The position numbers and the translations under genes are program-made. Below the pieces are notes generated by a model. That model was not told the DNA's origin and ran no database searches. It worked only from the letters and a program-made list of their open reading frames with translations. Of a DNA stretch of 64,000 nt, positions 16,041-25,648 are shown one piece after another (position 1 is the stretch's first letter; each line of letters opens with the position of its first letter). The stretch comes from a bacterium (GTDB lineage Bacteria; Spirochaetota; Leptospiria; Leptospirales; Leptonemataceae): positions 124,001 through 188,000 of the forward strand of contig JANSYA010000007.1 in NCBI GenBank assembly GCA_024742665.1, in the 5' to 3' direction.

Positions 16041-17285
16041 TCATCCGCCCTGAGAAATCATCGCGATCTGCGCGGCGTGCTCTTCAAGGGTGCTGAACTC
16101 TTTCGTCAGTGTATTCGTGCTTTCTTTGAGGGTCTCAGTCGCCATTGCCAGTTGCTGGATGATGGCGATCACTTCCAGACTGCGTTTGCGTTGCTGCGCC
16201 GCGAGATCCACGACTCCGCGTCCGGAGGCTCCGATTTGATCGATGTCCCCGGTGAGCTGGCGACTGGTCGAGCCGTGGGCATGACCGACGGCGCCCAGTC
16301 GTTCAATTGTAACGTTCAGGCTTTCGATCGCCGCGGATTGCCGCATTAGATGATCGCTGGAGCTGCGTACGATTTCGCCGGCTTCGCCGATCAGAGCGTT
16401 GTTTTTTTCGATGATAGCGGTGATGGCGTCTCCCTGTTCGCGATTGAACTTCGAGAGCTTATCGATTTCCGTGGCGACGACCGCGAATCCGTCGCCGACG
16501 GAACCGAGACGGGCGGCTTCGATCGAAGCGTTGATAGCGAGTAGATTGGTTTTGTCGGCGACTTCGTCGACGTAGTCCTTGATCTGGTTTAGCTCGCGAA
16601 ACGACTCGCGAATCCCTTCGATTACTGAAATATTCTGGCTGGCGCTGGAATTCAGCGCGATCAGATCTGTGCGAGCTTCCGTCGAAAAATTCTGTAATTC
16701 GTCGATGATGCCGGATACTTCCGACTGGCTCCGGCCGAGATTGCTGCTCAGCTGCTGAATATTGTTTAGATCTTCGTTTTGCCGTGCGATTTCGTCGCTG
16801 ATTTGATTGGTGCCGGAGGTGAAGCTGTGCAGAATATCGTGCATTTCTCGCATAGCCGTGGCGCTGCTTTCGATCGTATCGACTACGTCGCGCACGAGTT
16901 CGCCGAACTGGATAATCGTCAATACGGCCAGGGACATGCCTTCCTGCTTGGTGTGCAAATCGGCCTGGCGTTCCTGGTCCAGTTCGGATAGTTCATCGAC
17001 GCGCTTTCGCAGGCGTGTCTCATGTTGGAAGCAGTGGGCCGCGAAGCCGACACCGATCAATGTGATGGCGAGCACCGCGGCGTAGCTAATTGAGGCGAAG
17101 CCCGGCAATCCGAAGACGATCGCGCTCGTAAGACTTGCCTGCAAAACGAAAAGAAAACACAAAAAGCTCAATCGTAAGGAAGCTGTGAGTTGAATATTGA
17201 TGCCGGGTACGATGCCTTTGGTGTCGAGTAGGGATTCGCTTATGCTTTGCGTGTTCTGAGGCGTCATAGCCGTGGGCGTATTCAT
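16041..17285 (-). CDS. Methyl-accepting chemotaxis-type transducer without periplasmic sensor domain
   Basis: The 414-residue protein has two adjacent membrane helices (about 36-58 and 63-86) separated by only a few residues, then a cytoplasmic coiled coil. The signalling hairpin of MCPs is clear at 240-275 ([23 protein letters not shown], then [13 protein letters not shown]). There is no periplasmic domain, no recognisable HAMP and no C-terminal NWETF-type tether. Input must therefore come from the membrane or a cytoplasmic partner; the PYP made from the same operon is the obvious candidate. It is the first gene of the minus-strand operon and faces the acyl ligase across a 326-bp promoter region. 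Confidence 0.88.
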   Translation of the reverse strand: MNTPTAMTPQNTQSISESLLDTKGIVPGINIQLTASLRLSFLCFLFVLQASLTSAIVFGLPGFASISYAAVLAITLIGVGFAAHCFQHETRLRKRVDELSELDQERQADLHTKQEGMSLAVLTIIQFGELVRDVVDTIESSATAMREMHDILHSFTSGTNQISDEIARQNEDLNNIQQLSSNLGRSQSEVSGIIDELQNFSTEARTDLIALNSSASQNISVIEGIRESFRELNQIKDYVDEVADKTNLLAINASIEAARLGSVGDGFAVVATEIDKLSKFNREQGDAITAIIEKNNALIGEAGEIVRSSSDHLMRQSAAIESLNVTIERLGAVGHAHGSTSRQLTGDIDQIGASGRGVVDLAAQQRKRSLEVIAIIQQLAMATETLKESTNTLTKEFSTLEEHAAQIAMISQGG

Positions 17286-17611
17286 GCGTTAGGGTCTCTT
17301 GTGTTTGTGAAGCGAGAACGATTTTTGATCTTCGTTGTTCGCTGTCGCAATGGAGTCTAAGCAGCGAGTTGGCGTACGGCTCGGATTTTTTGATTGGGAA
17401 TGTCAGGCGAATGTTAAAAATAGTTTAAATTTCTGAATGGGCGCAGAATGTTCCGAAACTATTCTTGCGAGGTTATGTTTTTACTAGCGGGATAAATTTT
17501 GGTTTTGAATCTGGTCGCCTTTCATTTAGGTGTAAATAATACCGGGCTTCTCCCGAAATCAAACTCTCTATACCGTCATAGCTTTTCGTCTTCGCATGAT
17601 GGTGAAACATA
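17286..17611. promoter_or_regulatory. Divergent promoter region of the PYP locus
   Basis: These 326 bp separate the chemoreceptor-like gene (minus) from the acyl ligase (plus). They are clearly more AT-rich than the flanking genes, with runs such as GTTAAAAATAGTTTAAATTT around 17410-17430. I assign no -35/-10 boxes with confidence and see no clear operator palindrome. By position it must drive both arms of the system. Confidence 0.5.
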
Positions 17612-19099
17612 GTGCAAGGCCCTGCGGGAAAAATTGTGAACTGGAAAGAACAATTATACAATTCACTACGCGCGCAGCCGAAGCCGGTCTTCGTTTTCGG
17701 TGAGAGTATTATCTCCGGAGCGAATCTCTGGTCGGGGGCGCGGGTCTGGACCCGGGCCCTGCGCGAGGCCGGCGTCAAAGCCGGCGATCGTATATTGATA
17801 TCGAGCGAAGCGAGTCAGAGCTTTCTATGGATCTTGATCGCGAGTCTGTGCGAAGAGCTGACGATCGCGCTGCTGCCGCCGGATCTTTCCGCAGATGAAC
17901 TCCGCCGCGCGCATGATTTGATCGATCCGGCGGCGCTCGTGCTTTCTCGGTCCGCTCAAGTGCGGGCGCGCGACACGAACGCAGTCGACGAGGTCATCGA
18001 CGGCGCTCACGTTTTGACCGTAGATTCATTTGAACTGCCCGAATTCTCCGGCTGGCGGGCGCGAAAATCAATCGTGCCGGCGAATTCCGAAATTCGTTTA
18101 ATACTGAGAACTTCCGGCAGCGTATCGACGCCGCGCTTTATCGCCCTGAGCGATCGAAACATTTTTAGCGTGATATCTTCGCACCACGCCTGTATGAACT
18201 ATTCGAATCAGGTGTTATTATCGGTGCTGCCCTGGTTTCACGCCTTCGGTCTGATTCTGGAACTGCTGCCGGCTCTCCTGTTCCAATCGGAGGTGTTTCG
18301 CGATCCGGCCTGCGGTCGCGACCCGGAAGCCCTGGCTGCACTCTTCGACGCCTGGGATTTTACTCATATGAACGGCGTGCCCGCCGTTTTTGAGCGGCTG
18401 CTGCCGCGTCTCTCCGCCGGGAGCAAGCTGGCGAATCTGCAGGGCATTGTGGGCGGCGCGGCTGTCAGCGCGGAACTGGCGGAACGCCTGCGCGAAACGC
18501 GACTGCGGGCCGGCTACGGGCAAACCCAGGCGGCTCCAGGCATCACTCTGGGAAATCCCGGAGAGTGGTCGGCGGCGTTTCTGGGACGCCCGGTCGGCTG
18601 CGAAGTGCGTCAGGCGGAGGACGGCGAGCTTGAGTTTCGCGGAGCCAACGTGTGTCTCGGAGAGTGGAGCCCGGAAGGTCTGGCGCCGGGCGCGGGCGAA
18701 GACGAGTTTTTCGCGACCGGCGATATCGTCGAACAGCGCGACGACGGATTCTATTTTCGGGCGCGCAAAGGTTTCGCTTTCAAATTGCCGAACGCTCGCT
18801 GGTTCCACCCGGAAGTATTAGAAGCTCGTCTGAAGACCGAACTGAACATCCCGGGGGACTGCGTGGTCTTGTTGCATCCGCAAAGCGGGCGCCTGGCGAT
18901 TGTATGCGACGATCAGCAGGCGATAAAAAAAATCCAGGCTTCGCTCGCGGCGGCGCGGGGGCCGGGCGGTTCGGAGGCCGACGACTGGCCGGGCCGCCGT
19001 TATATCGAAACCGTTCACCATCTATCTTCGGAAAATTTTCCGCGGAAAGCCAAAGGCGATCCGGATCGTGTAGCTCTGCGTGCGCGCCTGAGCGATTAA
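17612..19099 (+). CDS. AMP-dependent acyl ligase, probable p-coumaroyl-CoA ligase for PYP
   Basis: The 495-residue protein has the adenylate-forming enzyme layout: a divergent P-loop motif LRTSGSVSTPRF (165-176), LPWFHAFGLILEL (206-218), GYGQTQA (301-307), ATGD (368-371), YFRARKGFAFKL (381-392) and a C-terminal catalytic Lys region near NFPRKAKGD. By family it adenylates a carboxylate and transfers it to CoA. The tyrosine lyase and PYP next door point to p-coumarate. The start is uncertain: GTG 17612 or GTG 17636, neither with a strong ribosome site. It ends with a 4-bp convergent overlap with the RND pump gene. Divergence from typical 4-coumarate ligases is considerable, so substrate is inferred from context. 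Confidence 0.75.
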   Translation: MQGPAGKIVNWKEQLYNSLRAQPKPVFVFGESIISGANLWSGARVWTRALREAGVKAGDRILISSEASQSFLWILIASLCEELTIALLPPDLSADELRRAHDLIDPAALVLSRSAQVRARDTNAVDEVIDGAHVLTVDSFELPEFSGWRARKSIVPANSEIRLILRTSGSVSTPRFIALSDRNIFSVISSHHACMNYSNQVLLSVLPWFHAFGLILELLPALLFQSEVFRDPACGRDPEALAALFDAWDFTHMNGVPAVFERLLPRLSAGSKLANLQGIVGGAAVSAELAERLRETRLRAGYGQTQAAPGITLGNPGEWSAAFLGRPVGCEVRQAEDGELEFRGANVCLGEWSPEGLAPGAGEDEFFATGDIVEQRDDGFYFRARKGFAFKLPNARWFHPEVLEARLKTELNIPGDCVVLLHPQSGRLAIVCDDQQAIKKIQASLAAARGPGGSEADDWPGRRYIETVHHLSSENFPRKAKGDPDRVALRARLSD

Positions 19100-22000
19100 T
19101 CCGTCGATTCAAATCGCGCGAGCAGGCTGTAAACGCAGGGTACGACGAAGAGCGTTAGCATCGTCGAAACGATCATGCCGCCGATTACGGCGATCGCCAT
19201 CGGGATGCGGCTCTCCGCGCCGGGACCCAGAGCGAGCGCCGGGGGCAGGGCCGCCGCGATCGAAGAAAGCGAAGTCATCAAGATCGGCCGCAGGCGCACT
19301 CCCGCCGCGGCGATCAGAGCGTCGTGCACGCTCAGGCCTTCGCGTCGCCGGCCTTCGTTTGCGAATTCCACGAGCAGAATCGAATTCTTTTTTGCGATGC
19401 CCATTAACAGGATTACGCCGATCATGCTGTACAAATTCAGCGACTGGCCGGTGATATAGAGCGCGCCCAGGGCGCCCGAAATACTGAAGGGCAGGGCCAT
19501 CAGTACGGCGATCGGATGCAGGAAACTGTTGAACTGGGCCGCGAGCACCATATAGGCCGCCAGCAGTCCCAACCACAGGGCGAAGTACAGGCTGCCGAAG
19601 GTTTCGGCCAGGCCTTCGCTGCCCCCGGAAATTTTCACTTCGTAGTCTTCGGGCACCGCGTCGCGTGCGATCTGCACTGCGCGTTCAACGGCGTCGGCCT
19701 GAGATACTCCCGGAGGCACGCTGCCGAAGACGCGAATGGCGCGCCGGCGATCGACCCGGGTCAGCTGCTGGACGGTCGGCGTTATCTCCTGGCGCGTCAC
19801 TTCGCTCAGCTTGATCATTTCGCCGTACGCGTTGCGCACTTCCAGGGCCTGCACGTCGGCGGCGTCGCGCCACTGATTCGGTTCGAGGCGCAAACGAATG
19901 TCGTAGCGCCGGCCGTCGTTCGTGAAGCGTCCTTCGCGCGCGCCGCCGATCGCCGTGCCGAGCGTTCGCACGATCGAGTCCATGCTCACGCCGCGAATGG
20001 ACGCCGCCGCGCGATCGGGAATGACGCGGACTTCCGGCATACCTTCGCGGTAGTCCGTGTCGGCGTCGCGCACGACCTCGGCCGCCTCCAGCTGCTTTAG
20101 AATTTCGTCCGAGGCTGTCTTGAGGGTGCTCCAGTCGCCGCCGCGAATGCTGAGATCGACCGGATAACCGCCGCGCGACCGGAGGCCGCTGTCGGAAAAA
20201 TCGAAGAGGGTGCCGCGCAGATCGGGCGTGCGCTTGATTTCGCCGCGAATGCGTTCCATGATTTCGGCCTGGCCGGCTTCGCGTTCGTGCTGCGGCTTTA
20301 GTGTCAGGAAAATAAATCCGCGGTTGCCCTGGCCTCCGCGAAAACCGCCCAGAATCGCCACGTAACGCTCGACTTCCGGCTGCGCAGAAAGATAGCTTTC
20401 GAATTTCTTAAAGGTTTCGCTCGTGAAATTTAGAGATGAACCAATCGGCGTGCGCAGGCTCGCGCCGAACTGGCTCTGGTCCTGGGCCGGCACGAACTCC
20501 TGGCGAATCACCTGAAATAAAAGCAGCGATCCAAAAAAGAACAGCGCCGCCAGCGCCAGCACGATCAGTCGCGCGCGCAGAGCCACTTTCAGAATCGCCT
20601 GGTAGACGCGGGTCAAAAGATCGATCAGCGCGGCGACGGCCTGCACGAGACGCGGAGTGCGCAGATTCGGCCGCAATAGCCGGGAAGCTCGCATGGGGTT
20701 CAGAGTCACCGCTTCGACGAGAGACAGACACACCGCCGCGGTCATCGTTACCGCGAACTGAAAAAAGAATTTCCCGATCACGCCGTCCATAAATGCGATC
20801 GGCAAAAAGATGGCGATCACCGCCACTGAAGAAGCGACGGCGGCGAATGTGATTTCGCGCGCTCCGTCGCGGGCCGCCTTCACGCGGTCCTTGCCCATAT
20901 CGTAGTGGCGCATGATATTCTCTAAGATCATGATCGTATCGTCGACGACGACGCCGATGGCGAGAGACAGGGCGAGCAGGGTAAAGAGATTGAGCGTGAA
21001 GCCCATGAAATATAAAATCGTAAAAGTCCCCACGATCGAAGTGGGAATGGCGAGCACCACGTTGATCGTCGCGCTCCAGTTGCCTAAAAAGATCCAGCAC
21101 ACGAGGGCGGTGAGCAGTCCCGATAAGATCAAAGTGAAGCGGGTTTCGTCGATCGATTCCCGGATGAACTTCGTGCGGTCGAAGCTGATTTGTATTTTCA
21201 CGTCCTCCGGCACCGTCTTTTGAATCGCTTCGATTTCGGCGAAGACCGCGTCCCCGACCGCGACGGTGTTCGCGCCGATCTGTTTGCGAATGCCGATAGA
21301 AAGGCCTTCGCGGCCGCCGGTCACGCGGGTAATGCGGCGATGATCGTTTAAGCCGTCTTCGATCCGCGCGACGTCGCGCAGGCGAATGTCCGAAAAATAG
21401 ACCGGCGCGCCGCCGCGTCTGGTAATGCGAATATCGCCGACCGCTTTGGGCGTCGCCGCTTCGCCGAGGGCGCGCAAATTGCGTTCGTAGGTTTCGTTTT
21501 CCAGATAGCCGGCGGCGGACTCGCTGTGTTCCAGGCGCAGCGCTTCCTGCACGTCGAGAATGGTCAGCTGGTACTGCTTGAGCTTACGATTGTCGACCCA
21601 GACGCGCAGATTGCGTTCGGCCGAGCCGCCCAGAAAGACTTCGCCGACGCCGGGCAAAAGCTGAATGCGATCGGCGATCGTCTTTTCAGAAAGAATAAAT
21701 AGATCTTTGAGTTCGCGGGTTTCGCTGGAGATGCCGATCCAGATGATCGGATTGTCTTCGGGGTTGCTCTTGCGAATGGTCGGCGGATCGACGCCGTCGG
21801 GCAATCGCAGGGAACCGATCGCCGCCTGGACTTCCTGCAAAGCCACGTCCACGTTGCGATCGATATCGAATTCGAGATTGATCGAAGCGGATCCCTGGCG
21901 CACATTCGAAACGATTTCTTTGAGACCCTGCACGGCGATGACTCGCCGCTCGATGCGGTCGACGACTTCGGCTTCCATCACTTCGGGAGCGGCGCCGTCC

Positions 22001-22161
22001 CAGTTTACGCCGATCGATAGCACCGGAAAGTCGACGTCCGGCAAATAACTCACGCCCAGGCGCGAAACCGAAACCGCTCCGAAGATGATCAGAGCGGACA
22101 TGATCATCCAGGCGAAGACCGGTCGCCGAATCGCGACTTCGGTGATGCGCAGGCCGCTCAT
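19096..22161 (-). CDS. RND-family efflux pump inner-membrane transporter (AcrB/MexF type)
   Basis: The 1021-residue protein has the RND layout: membrane helix at about 14-32, a large periplasmic domain, helices including LALSLAIGVVVDDTIMILEN with the Asp-Asp proton-relay pair, a second periplasmic domain and C-terminal helices (VRLRPILMTSLSSIAAALP). It exports hydrophobic or amphiphilic compounds using the proton gradient. It overlaps the TolC-type gene by 4 bp. The periplasmic adaptor (HlyD/AcrA type) usually encoded with it is not in this window. Confidence 0.93.
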   Translation of the reverse strand: MSGLRITEVAIRRPVFAWMIMSALIIFGAVSVSRLGVSYLPDVDFPVLSIGVNWDGAAPEVMEAEVVDRIERRVIAVQGLKEIVSNVRQGSASINLEFDIDRNVDVALQEVQAAIGSLRLPDGVDPPTIRKSNPEDNPIIWIGISSETRELKDLFILSEKTIADRIQLLPGVGEVFLGGSAERNLRVWVDNRKLKQYQLTILDVQEALRLEHSESAAGYLENETYERNLRALGEAATPKAVGDIRITRRGGAPVYFSDIRLRDVARIEDGLNDHRRITRVTGGREGLSIGIRKQIGANTVAVGDAVFAEIEAIQKTVPEDVKIQISFDRTKFIRESIDETRFTLILSGLLTALVCWIFLGNWSATINVVLAIPTSIVGTFTILYFMGFTLNLFTLLALSLAIGVVVDDTIMILENIMRHYDMGKDRVKAARDGAREITFAAVASSVAVIAIFLPIAFMDGVIGKFFFQFAVTMTAAVCLSLVEAVTLNPMRASRLLRPNLRTPRLVQAVAALIDLLTRVYQAILKVALRARLIVLALAALFFFGSLLLFQVIRQEFVPAQDQSQFGASLRTPIGSSLNFTSETFKKFESYLSAQPEVERYVAILGGFRGGQGNRGFIFLTLKPQHEREAGQAEIMERIRGEIKRTPDLRGTLFDFSDSGLRSRGGYPVDLSIRGGDWSTLKTASDEILKQLEAAEVVRDADTDYREGMPEVRVIPDRAAASIRGVSMDSIVRTLGTAIGGAREGRFTNDGRRYDIRLRLEPNQWRDAADVQALEVRNAYGEMIKLSEVTRQEITPTVQQLTRVDRRRAIRVFGSVPPGVSQADAVERAVQIARDAVPEDYEVKISGGSEGLAETFGSLYFALWLGLLAAYMVLAAQFNSFLHPIAVLMALPFSISGALGALYITGQSLNLYSMIGVILLMGIAKKNSILLVEFANEGRRREGLSVHDALIAAAGVRLRPILMTSLSSIAAALPPALALGPGAESRIPMAIAVIGGMIVSTMLTLFVVPCVYSLLARFESTD

Positions 22162-23612
22162 GGCGTAGCGCCTCCGGACTGATTGGCTTTGTCTGCGTTT
22201 GCCCGATCGCTTTCGCCGGCGCTTTCGTCTTCGTCTGCAATATTCGCGCGCAGCGCTTCGGAATCCAGGCGGCCCGCGGCCACGTGCAGGCGAACCTGAT
22301 TCGTATACGCGAGCAATTCGGTGCGCGCAAGATTCAGCCGCGCCAGATGAAATCGGCGCAGCGCTTCCAGGACTTCCAGATTCGTGACGATGCCCAGGCG
22401 ATAGTCGCGCACCTGGATCTGATAGGTCGCGCGCGCCAGGCGCAGGCTTTCGCGCAATAAGACCACCCGGGCCGCGGCCGATACAAAATCGTTATAGCTC
22501 ATGCGTGTTTCAAAATCCGCGGAGCGCCGCAGGCGCTGGAGTTCCAGACGGTTGCCCTGCATGCGGGCTTTGCTTTCGGCGACCCGCGCCTGGACCGTGC
22601 CGCCCTGGAAGAGCGGTAGTTCGATGCGCAAAATAATATTCCAATCGCGTCCGAGGTCCGGCTCCTGCGTATAAAAATAATTGCCTTCGATTGAAATTTC
22701 CGGCAGGTGATCGGCCCGGGCGGATCTCAATAGCTCGCGTTCGGCCCGCACGCTTTGCGCGGCCGCCAGCAGGTCACGCCGTTCGCCGGTCGTCCGCAAG
22801 TACGCTTCCAGTTGTTCGACGGCCGGCAGGTCCCGGGGTTTCGTCAACTTCAGCAGATTCGCCGGCAGTCCCGTTAAAAACGCGAGCAGTTCCTTCGACG
22901 CCAGTAGCAGCGCGCGATTCTCTTCGGCTTCGACCAGGTTGTCGGCGGAGTCGGTGCGAGCCGCCAGCAGTTCGCCGCGCCGCGAGCGGCCGATATTTAC
23001 GCGTCGGCGCAGTTCGGCGATCCGCGCTCGCAGCGCTTTTTGTTGATCGCGCAAAATTTCTTCGGCCGTTTCATATTGTAAGACCTGATAGTATACGTCG
23101 GCCACATCCTGGTACAGCAACTCGCGAAAGCGGCGCCGCTCCAGCTGCAGACGCTGCTGATCGTGCTGGCCCGCGCGAGCCTCCGGATAGCTGCGAAAGC
23201 CGGCGAAGAGCGGCAGACGCACGTTGACTCCCGCGCGCAGCGGATTTTCAAAGATCGGCCGGCCGCTTTGATCGGTCAGCCCGCTGTTGGTCTGATTGAT
23301 TCGATTTTCGTCGAGTCGATCGTCGTAGGTCTTATTCAGGAACAGACCGATCTCCGGAAGCAGGCTGCCGACCGCCTGGCGATAGCGCGCCTGGGCGACG
23401 GCCAGTTCGCTTGCGCGAATACGATCCTCTTCGTTCATGGCCAGGGCCAGTTCGTAGCAGCGATTTAAACTCAGAGCTTCGGGAGCGTCTTCCGGCGACT
23501 GCGCGGCAGGCTCTTGTTTCGCGGTGTCCTGGGCGGCGAGACCGGCGGCGAAGGGGGCAAAGCCCTTCAGGGCCGGGATCGACAGCAGTCCGACCAGCAG
23601 GAGCCGTCGCAT
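22158..23612 (-). CDS. TolC-type outer-membrane efflux channel
   Basis: From ATG 23612 the protein has 484 residues and starts with a signal peptide (MRRLLLVGLLSIPALKGF). Two OEP repeats follow, with long helices such as ARYRQAVGSLLPEIGLFLNK and RADHLPEISIEGNYF, and FETRMSYNDFVSAAARVVLL near the end. It forms the trimeric exit duct of the RND pump encoded just downstream, with which it overlaps by 4 bp. The frame extends upstream to 23720, but the signal peptide supports the later start. The C-terminal 35 residues are a low-complexity Asp/Asn/Ala-rich tail. Confidence 0.88.
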   Translation of the reverse strand: MRRLLLVGLLSIPALKGFAPFAAGLAAQDTAKQEPAAQSPEDAPEALSLNRCYELALAMNEEDRIRASELAVAQARYRQAVGSLLPEIGLFLNKTYDDRLDENRINQTNSGLTDQSGRPIFENPLRAGVNVRLPLFAGFRSYPEARAGQHDQQRLQLERRRFRELLYQDVADVYYQVLQYETAEEILRDQQKALRARIAELRRRVNIGRSRRGELLAARTDSADNLVEAEENRALLLASKELLAFLTGLPANLLKLTKPRDLPAVEQLEAYLRTTGERRDLLAAAQSVRAERELLRSARADHLPEISIEGNYFYTQEPDLGRDWNIILRIELPLFQGGTVQARVAESKARMQGNRLELQRLRRSADFETRMSYNDFVSAAARVVLLRESLRLARATYQIQVRDYRLGIVTNLEVLEALRRFHLARLNLARTELLAYTNQVRLHVAAGRLDSEALRANIADEDESAGESDRANADKANQSGGATP

Positions 23613-23801
23613 GCGCGCCGCGGGAATGCGGACCGTTCGAATATTGACCGAAGAAGTAGCCGTGAAATATGTCGGGCGCGTCTGCACTGTCGACACAGTC
23701 CCGCCGGGATGCGGGCTCACAACAGTTTTTCATATCGCCTGGCGCGCCGGCCGCTCAGCCGGCGCTCAAACGACGGAGGATTCGCCGCCGCAGCCGTCGA
23801 C

Positions 23802-25607
23802 TTATTTGCCGTACAGGTCGCCCGGATAGTTGTCGGGCACCCGAACGCGATAGTGCAGCTTGATCTGCTTTGTCGTGCGAGGCGGCAGGTCGAAGGACCA
23901 GGTTAGAATTCCGGAGTCGTCCTGGCGATCATAGCCGCCGGTCGTATCGTTTTGTACGGCGACCTGGACTTCTTCGACGTCCGAGACCGGCACGCGTTCG
24001 GAGACGGTCGTCTTGCGTTTTTCATCGCTGCGGTTGCGGACTTCGATCGTAACAATGGTGTGATAGTAGCGGCCGCTGCTGAGGGTGCCGGTCGATTCTC
24101 GATAGCGTTTCAGGGAACGTTCGACGCTCATGCTGCGATCGACGCCGAAGCCCACCAGAAAGGGGCTGCCCGCCGGAGTATAGTCGATCTCGGAGCGGCC
24201 GGTGTAGCCGGAGTCGCGGAAGGCGTCGACCGGTCCCGCCAGTAAAGGATAGCCGCGTTTGTTGGGCACGCGCAGGGCGAGATGCGCACGCTGCTGCAGA
24301 GCGGGCACGATGCGATAAAAGCGTTGTGCCGGCTGCTCGCTGAAGCGGGCGATCGTCACGCGCTGGCGGCGCTGGCTGGAGGGCGCGTCGACCTTCTGTG
24401 GAATTTGAAAGACCAGGGATTCCCCGTTCGCCTCGACGCCGGCGAAGCCGCCCGTGTTTGTGTTTTCGCCGCCGGAAGTTCCGGGAGCGCCGTCGGTATC
24501 CGCGCTCGCCGGCATGGCCTTGCGTTCGGTTTGTAAAAATCCTTCGCGAGTTTCCGTTTCATAGGCGGCTACATAGACCGGTGCGATGCTCGGCCGGCTC
24601 GCGCCGCGCGAAGGCGTCGCCGTCGACAGTTGCAGGCGCACGTTCCGCCAGTCTTCGCCCGTTTCTTGATAAACGTTGCCGTAGTATTCGGTTGTGACCC
24701 TGCCGTCCGGTTCGAGATACATGCCGTACGAGACATTCCAGGACGCCCCTTTGATCACATAGCTGAAAGAGAGCTGCGCCGCTTTGCCGGTCAGGCTCTG
24801 GACTACGATTTCGACGGTGCGGCTGCTCCGGCGTCCGGCGGATTGAATTTTATTCAGGCGAGCCTGCACGATGCCGGTTTCATCTTTGATCGCCTGCATC
24901 GTTTCTTCGGCGGCCTGCAGGCTTTTGCGCGAAGCGCCGCGCCGTTGGTCCAGAAAATCGAGCGCGCCCTGCCATTGTTCGCCAGGTTTTGCGCCCGCAT
25001 TCGCCACGGTCGAATTTTCAGAAATGAAGGCGGCCAAAAATGTGGCGTAGCGCTCGATTCCGTTCAGGTCCTGCCGGGCCCGCTCCGCGCGTTTGCGTTC
25101 GGCGTCCTGGCGATTTTCCAGAGCCTGGAGCTCGGCTTCCAGTTTGCGCACGGCGGGATTGCCGGATGCGGTGGTGCGTTCCAGATGGCTGGTGATGCCC
25201 TGGACGACGCAGTCGTTCGTATCGGAATAGGCGCGCAGACTCTGAGCCTGGAGCGAAACGCTGCCGCCGGTAAATCGCAGGGTGTTGCGTCCGCGTTTCA
25301 GTTTGACTTGCGCGCTGCGGGTAATCATCGCGCGGTCGGGATAGACCGTTACGGTTTGAATCTTCGGCGCGAAGGCGGTCGCCGGGGTCGCGTCTATGGA
25401 TACCGGTGCGGCGGCTTCGCCGGTCACGCGGGAGTAGGGCGCGCTGGCGAAGACTCCGAGCAGCACGCCGGCGCAGGCCAGAGCGATGCGCGTTCTGGCC
25501 GGAGCGAAGGGCGCGGCGCCCGGGCGGCGACTGCCGGTCCGGCGCGGGGGCCGGGAATGGGAATAAGGCGCTGCTTGAGATGACGGCTGAATTCGTTGTT
25601 GGTTCAT
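23802..25607 (-). CDS. DUF4140/DUF4139 (mucoidy inhibitor MuiA-like) protein
   Basis: The 601-residue protein has an N-terminal hydrophobic stretch (about 40-60) as signal or anchor. A DUF4140-like domain follows (VTVYPDRAMITRSAQVKLKRGRNTL), then a coiled coil (about 150-250) and a C-terminal DUF4139 beta domain (SFSYVIKGASWNVSYGMYLEPDG, then RVTTEYYGNVYQETGEDWRNV). Function of the family is unclear; some members relate to envelope and exopolysaccharide phenotypes. It lies 41 bp downstream of a longer paralogue and is probably co-transcribed. Confidence 0.82.
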   Translation of the reverse strand: MNQQRIQPSSQAAPYSHSRPPRRTGSRRPGAAPFAPARTRIALACAGVLLGVFASAPYSRVTGEAAAPVSIDATPATAFAPKIQTVTVYPDRAMITRSAQVKLKRGRNTLRFTGGSVSLQAQSLRAYSDTNDCVVQGITSHLERTTASGNPAVRKLEAELQALENRQDAERKRAERARQDLNGIERYATFLAAFISENSTVANAGAKPGEQWQGALDFLDQRRGASRKSLQAAEETMQAIKDETGIVQARLNKIQSAGRRSSRTVEIVVQSLTGKAAQLSFSYVIKGASWNVSYGMYLEPDGRVTTEYYGNVYQETGEDWRNVRLQLSTATPSRGASRPSIAPVYVAAYETETREGFLQTERKAMPASADTDGAPGTSGGENTNTGGFAGVEANGESLVFQIPQKVDAPSSQRRQRVTIARFSEQPAQRFYRIVPALQQRAHLALRVPNKRGYPLLAGPVDAFRDSGYTGRSEIDYTPAGSPFLVGFGVDRSMSVERSLKRYRESTGTLSSGRYYHTIVTIEVRNRSDEKRKTTVSERVPVSDVEEVQVAVQNDTTGGYDRQDDSGILTWSFDLPPRTTKQIKLHYRVRVPDNYPGDLYGK

Positions 25608-25648
25608 AGAGTATTATTTCCTGAGTATTCGCGCGGCGGGGCCGGGGA

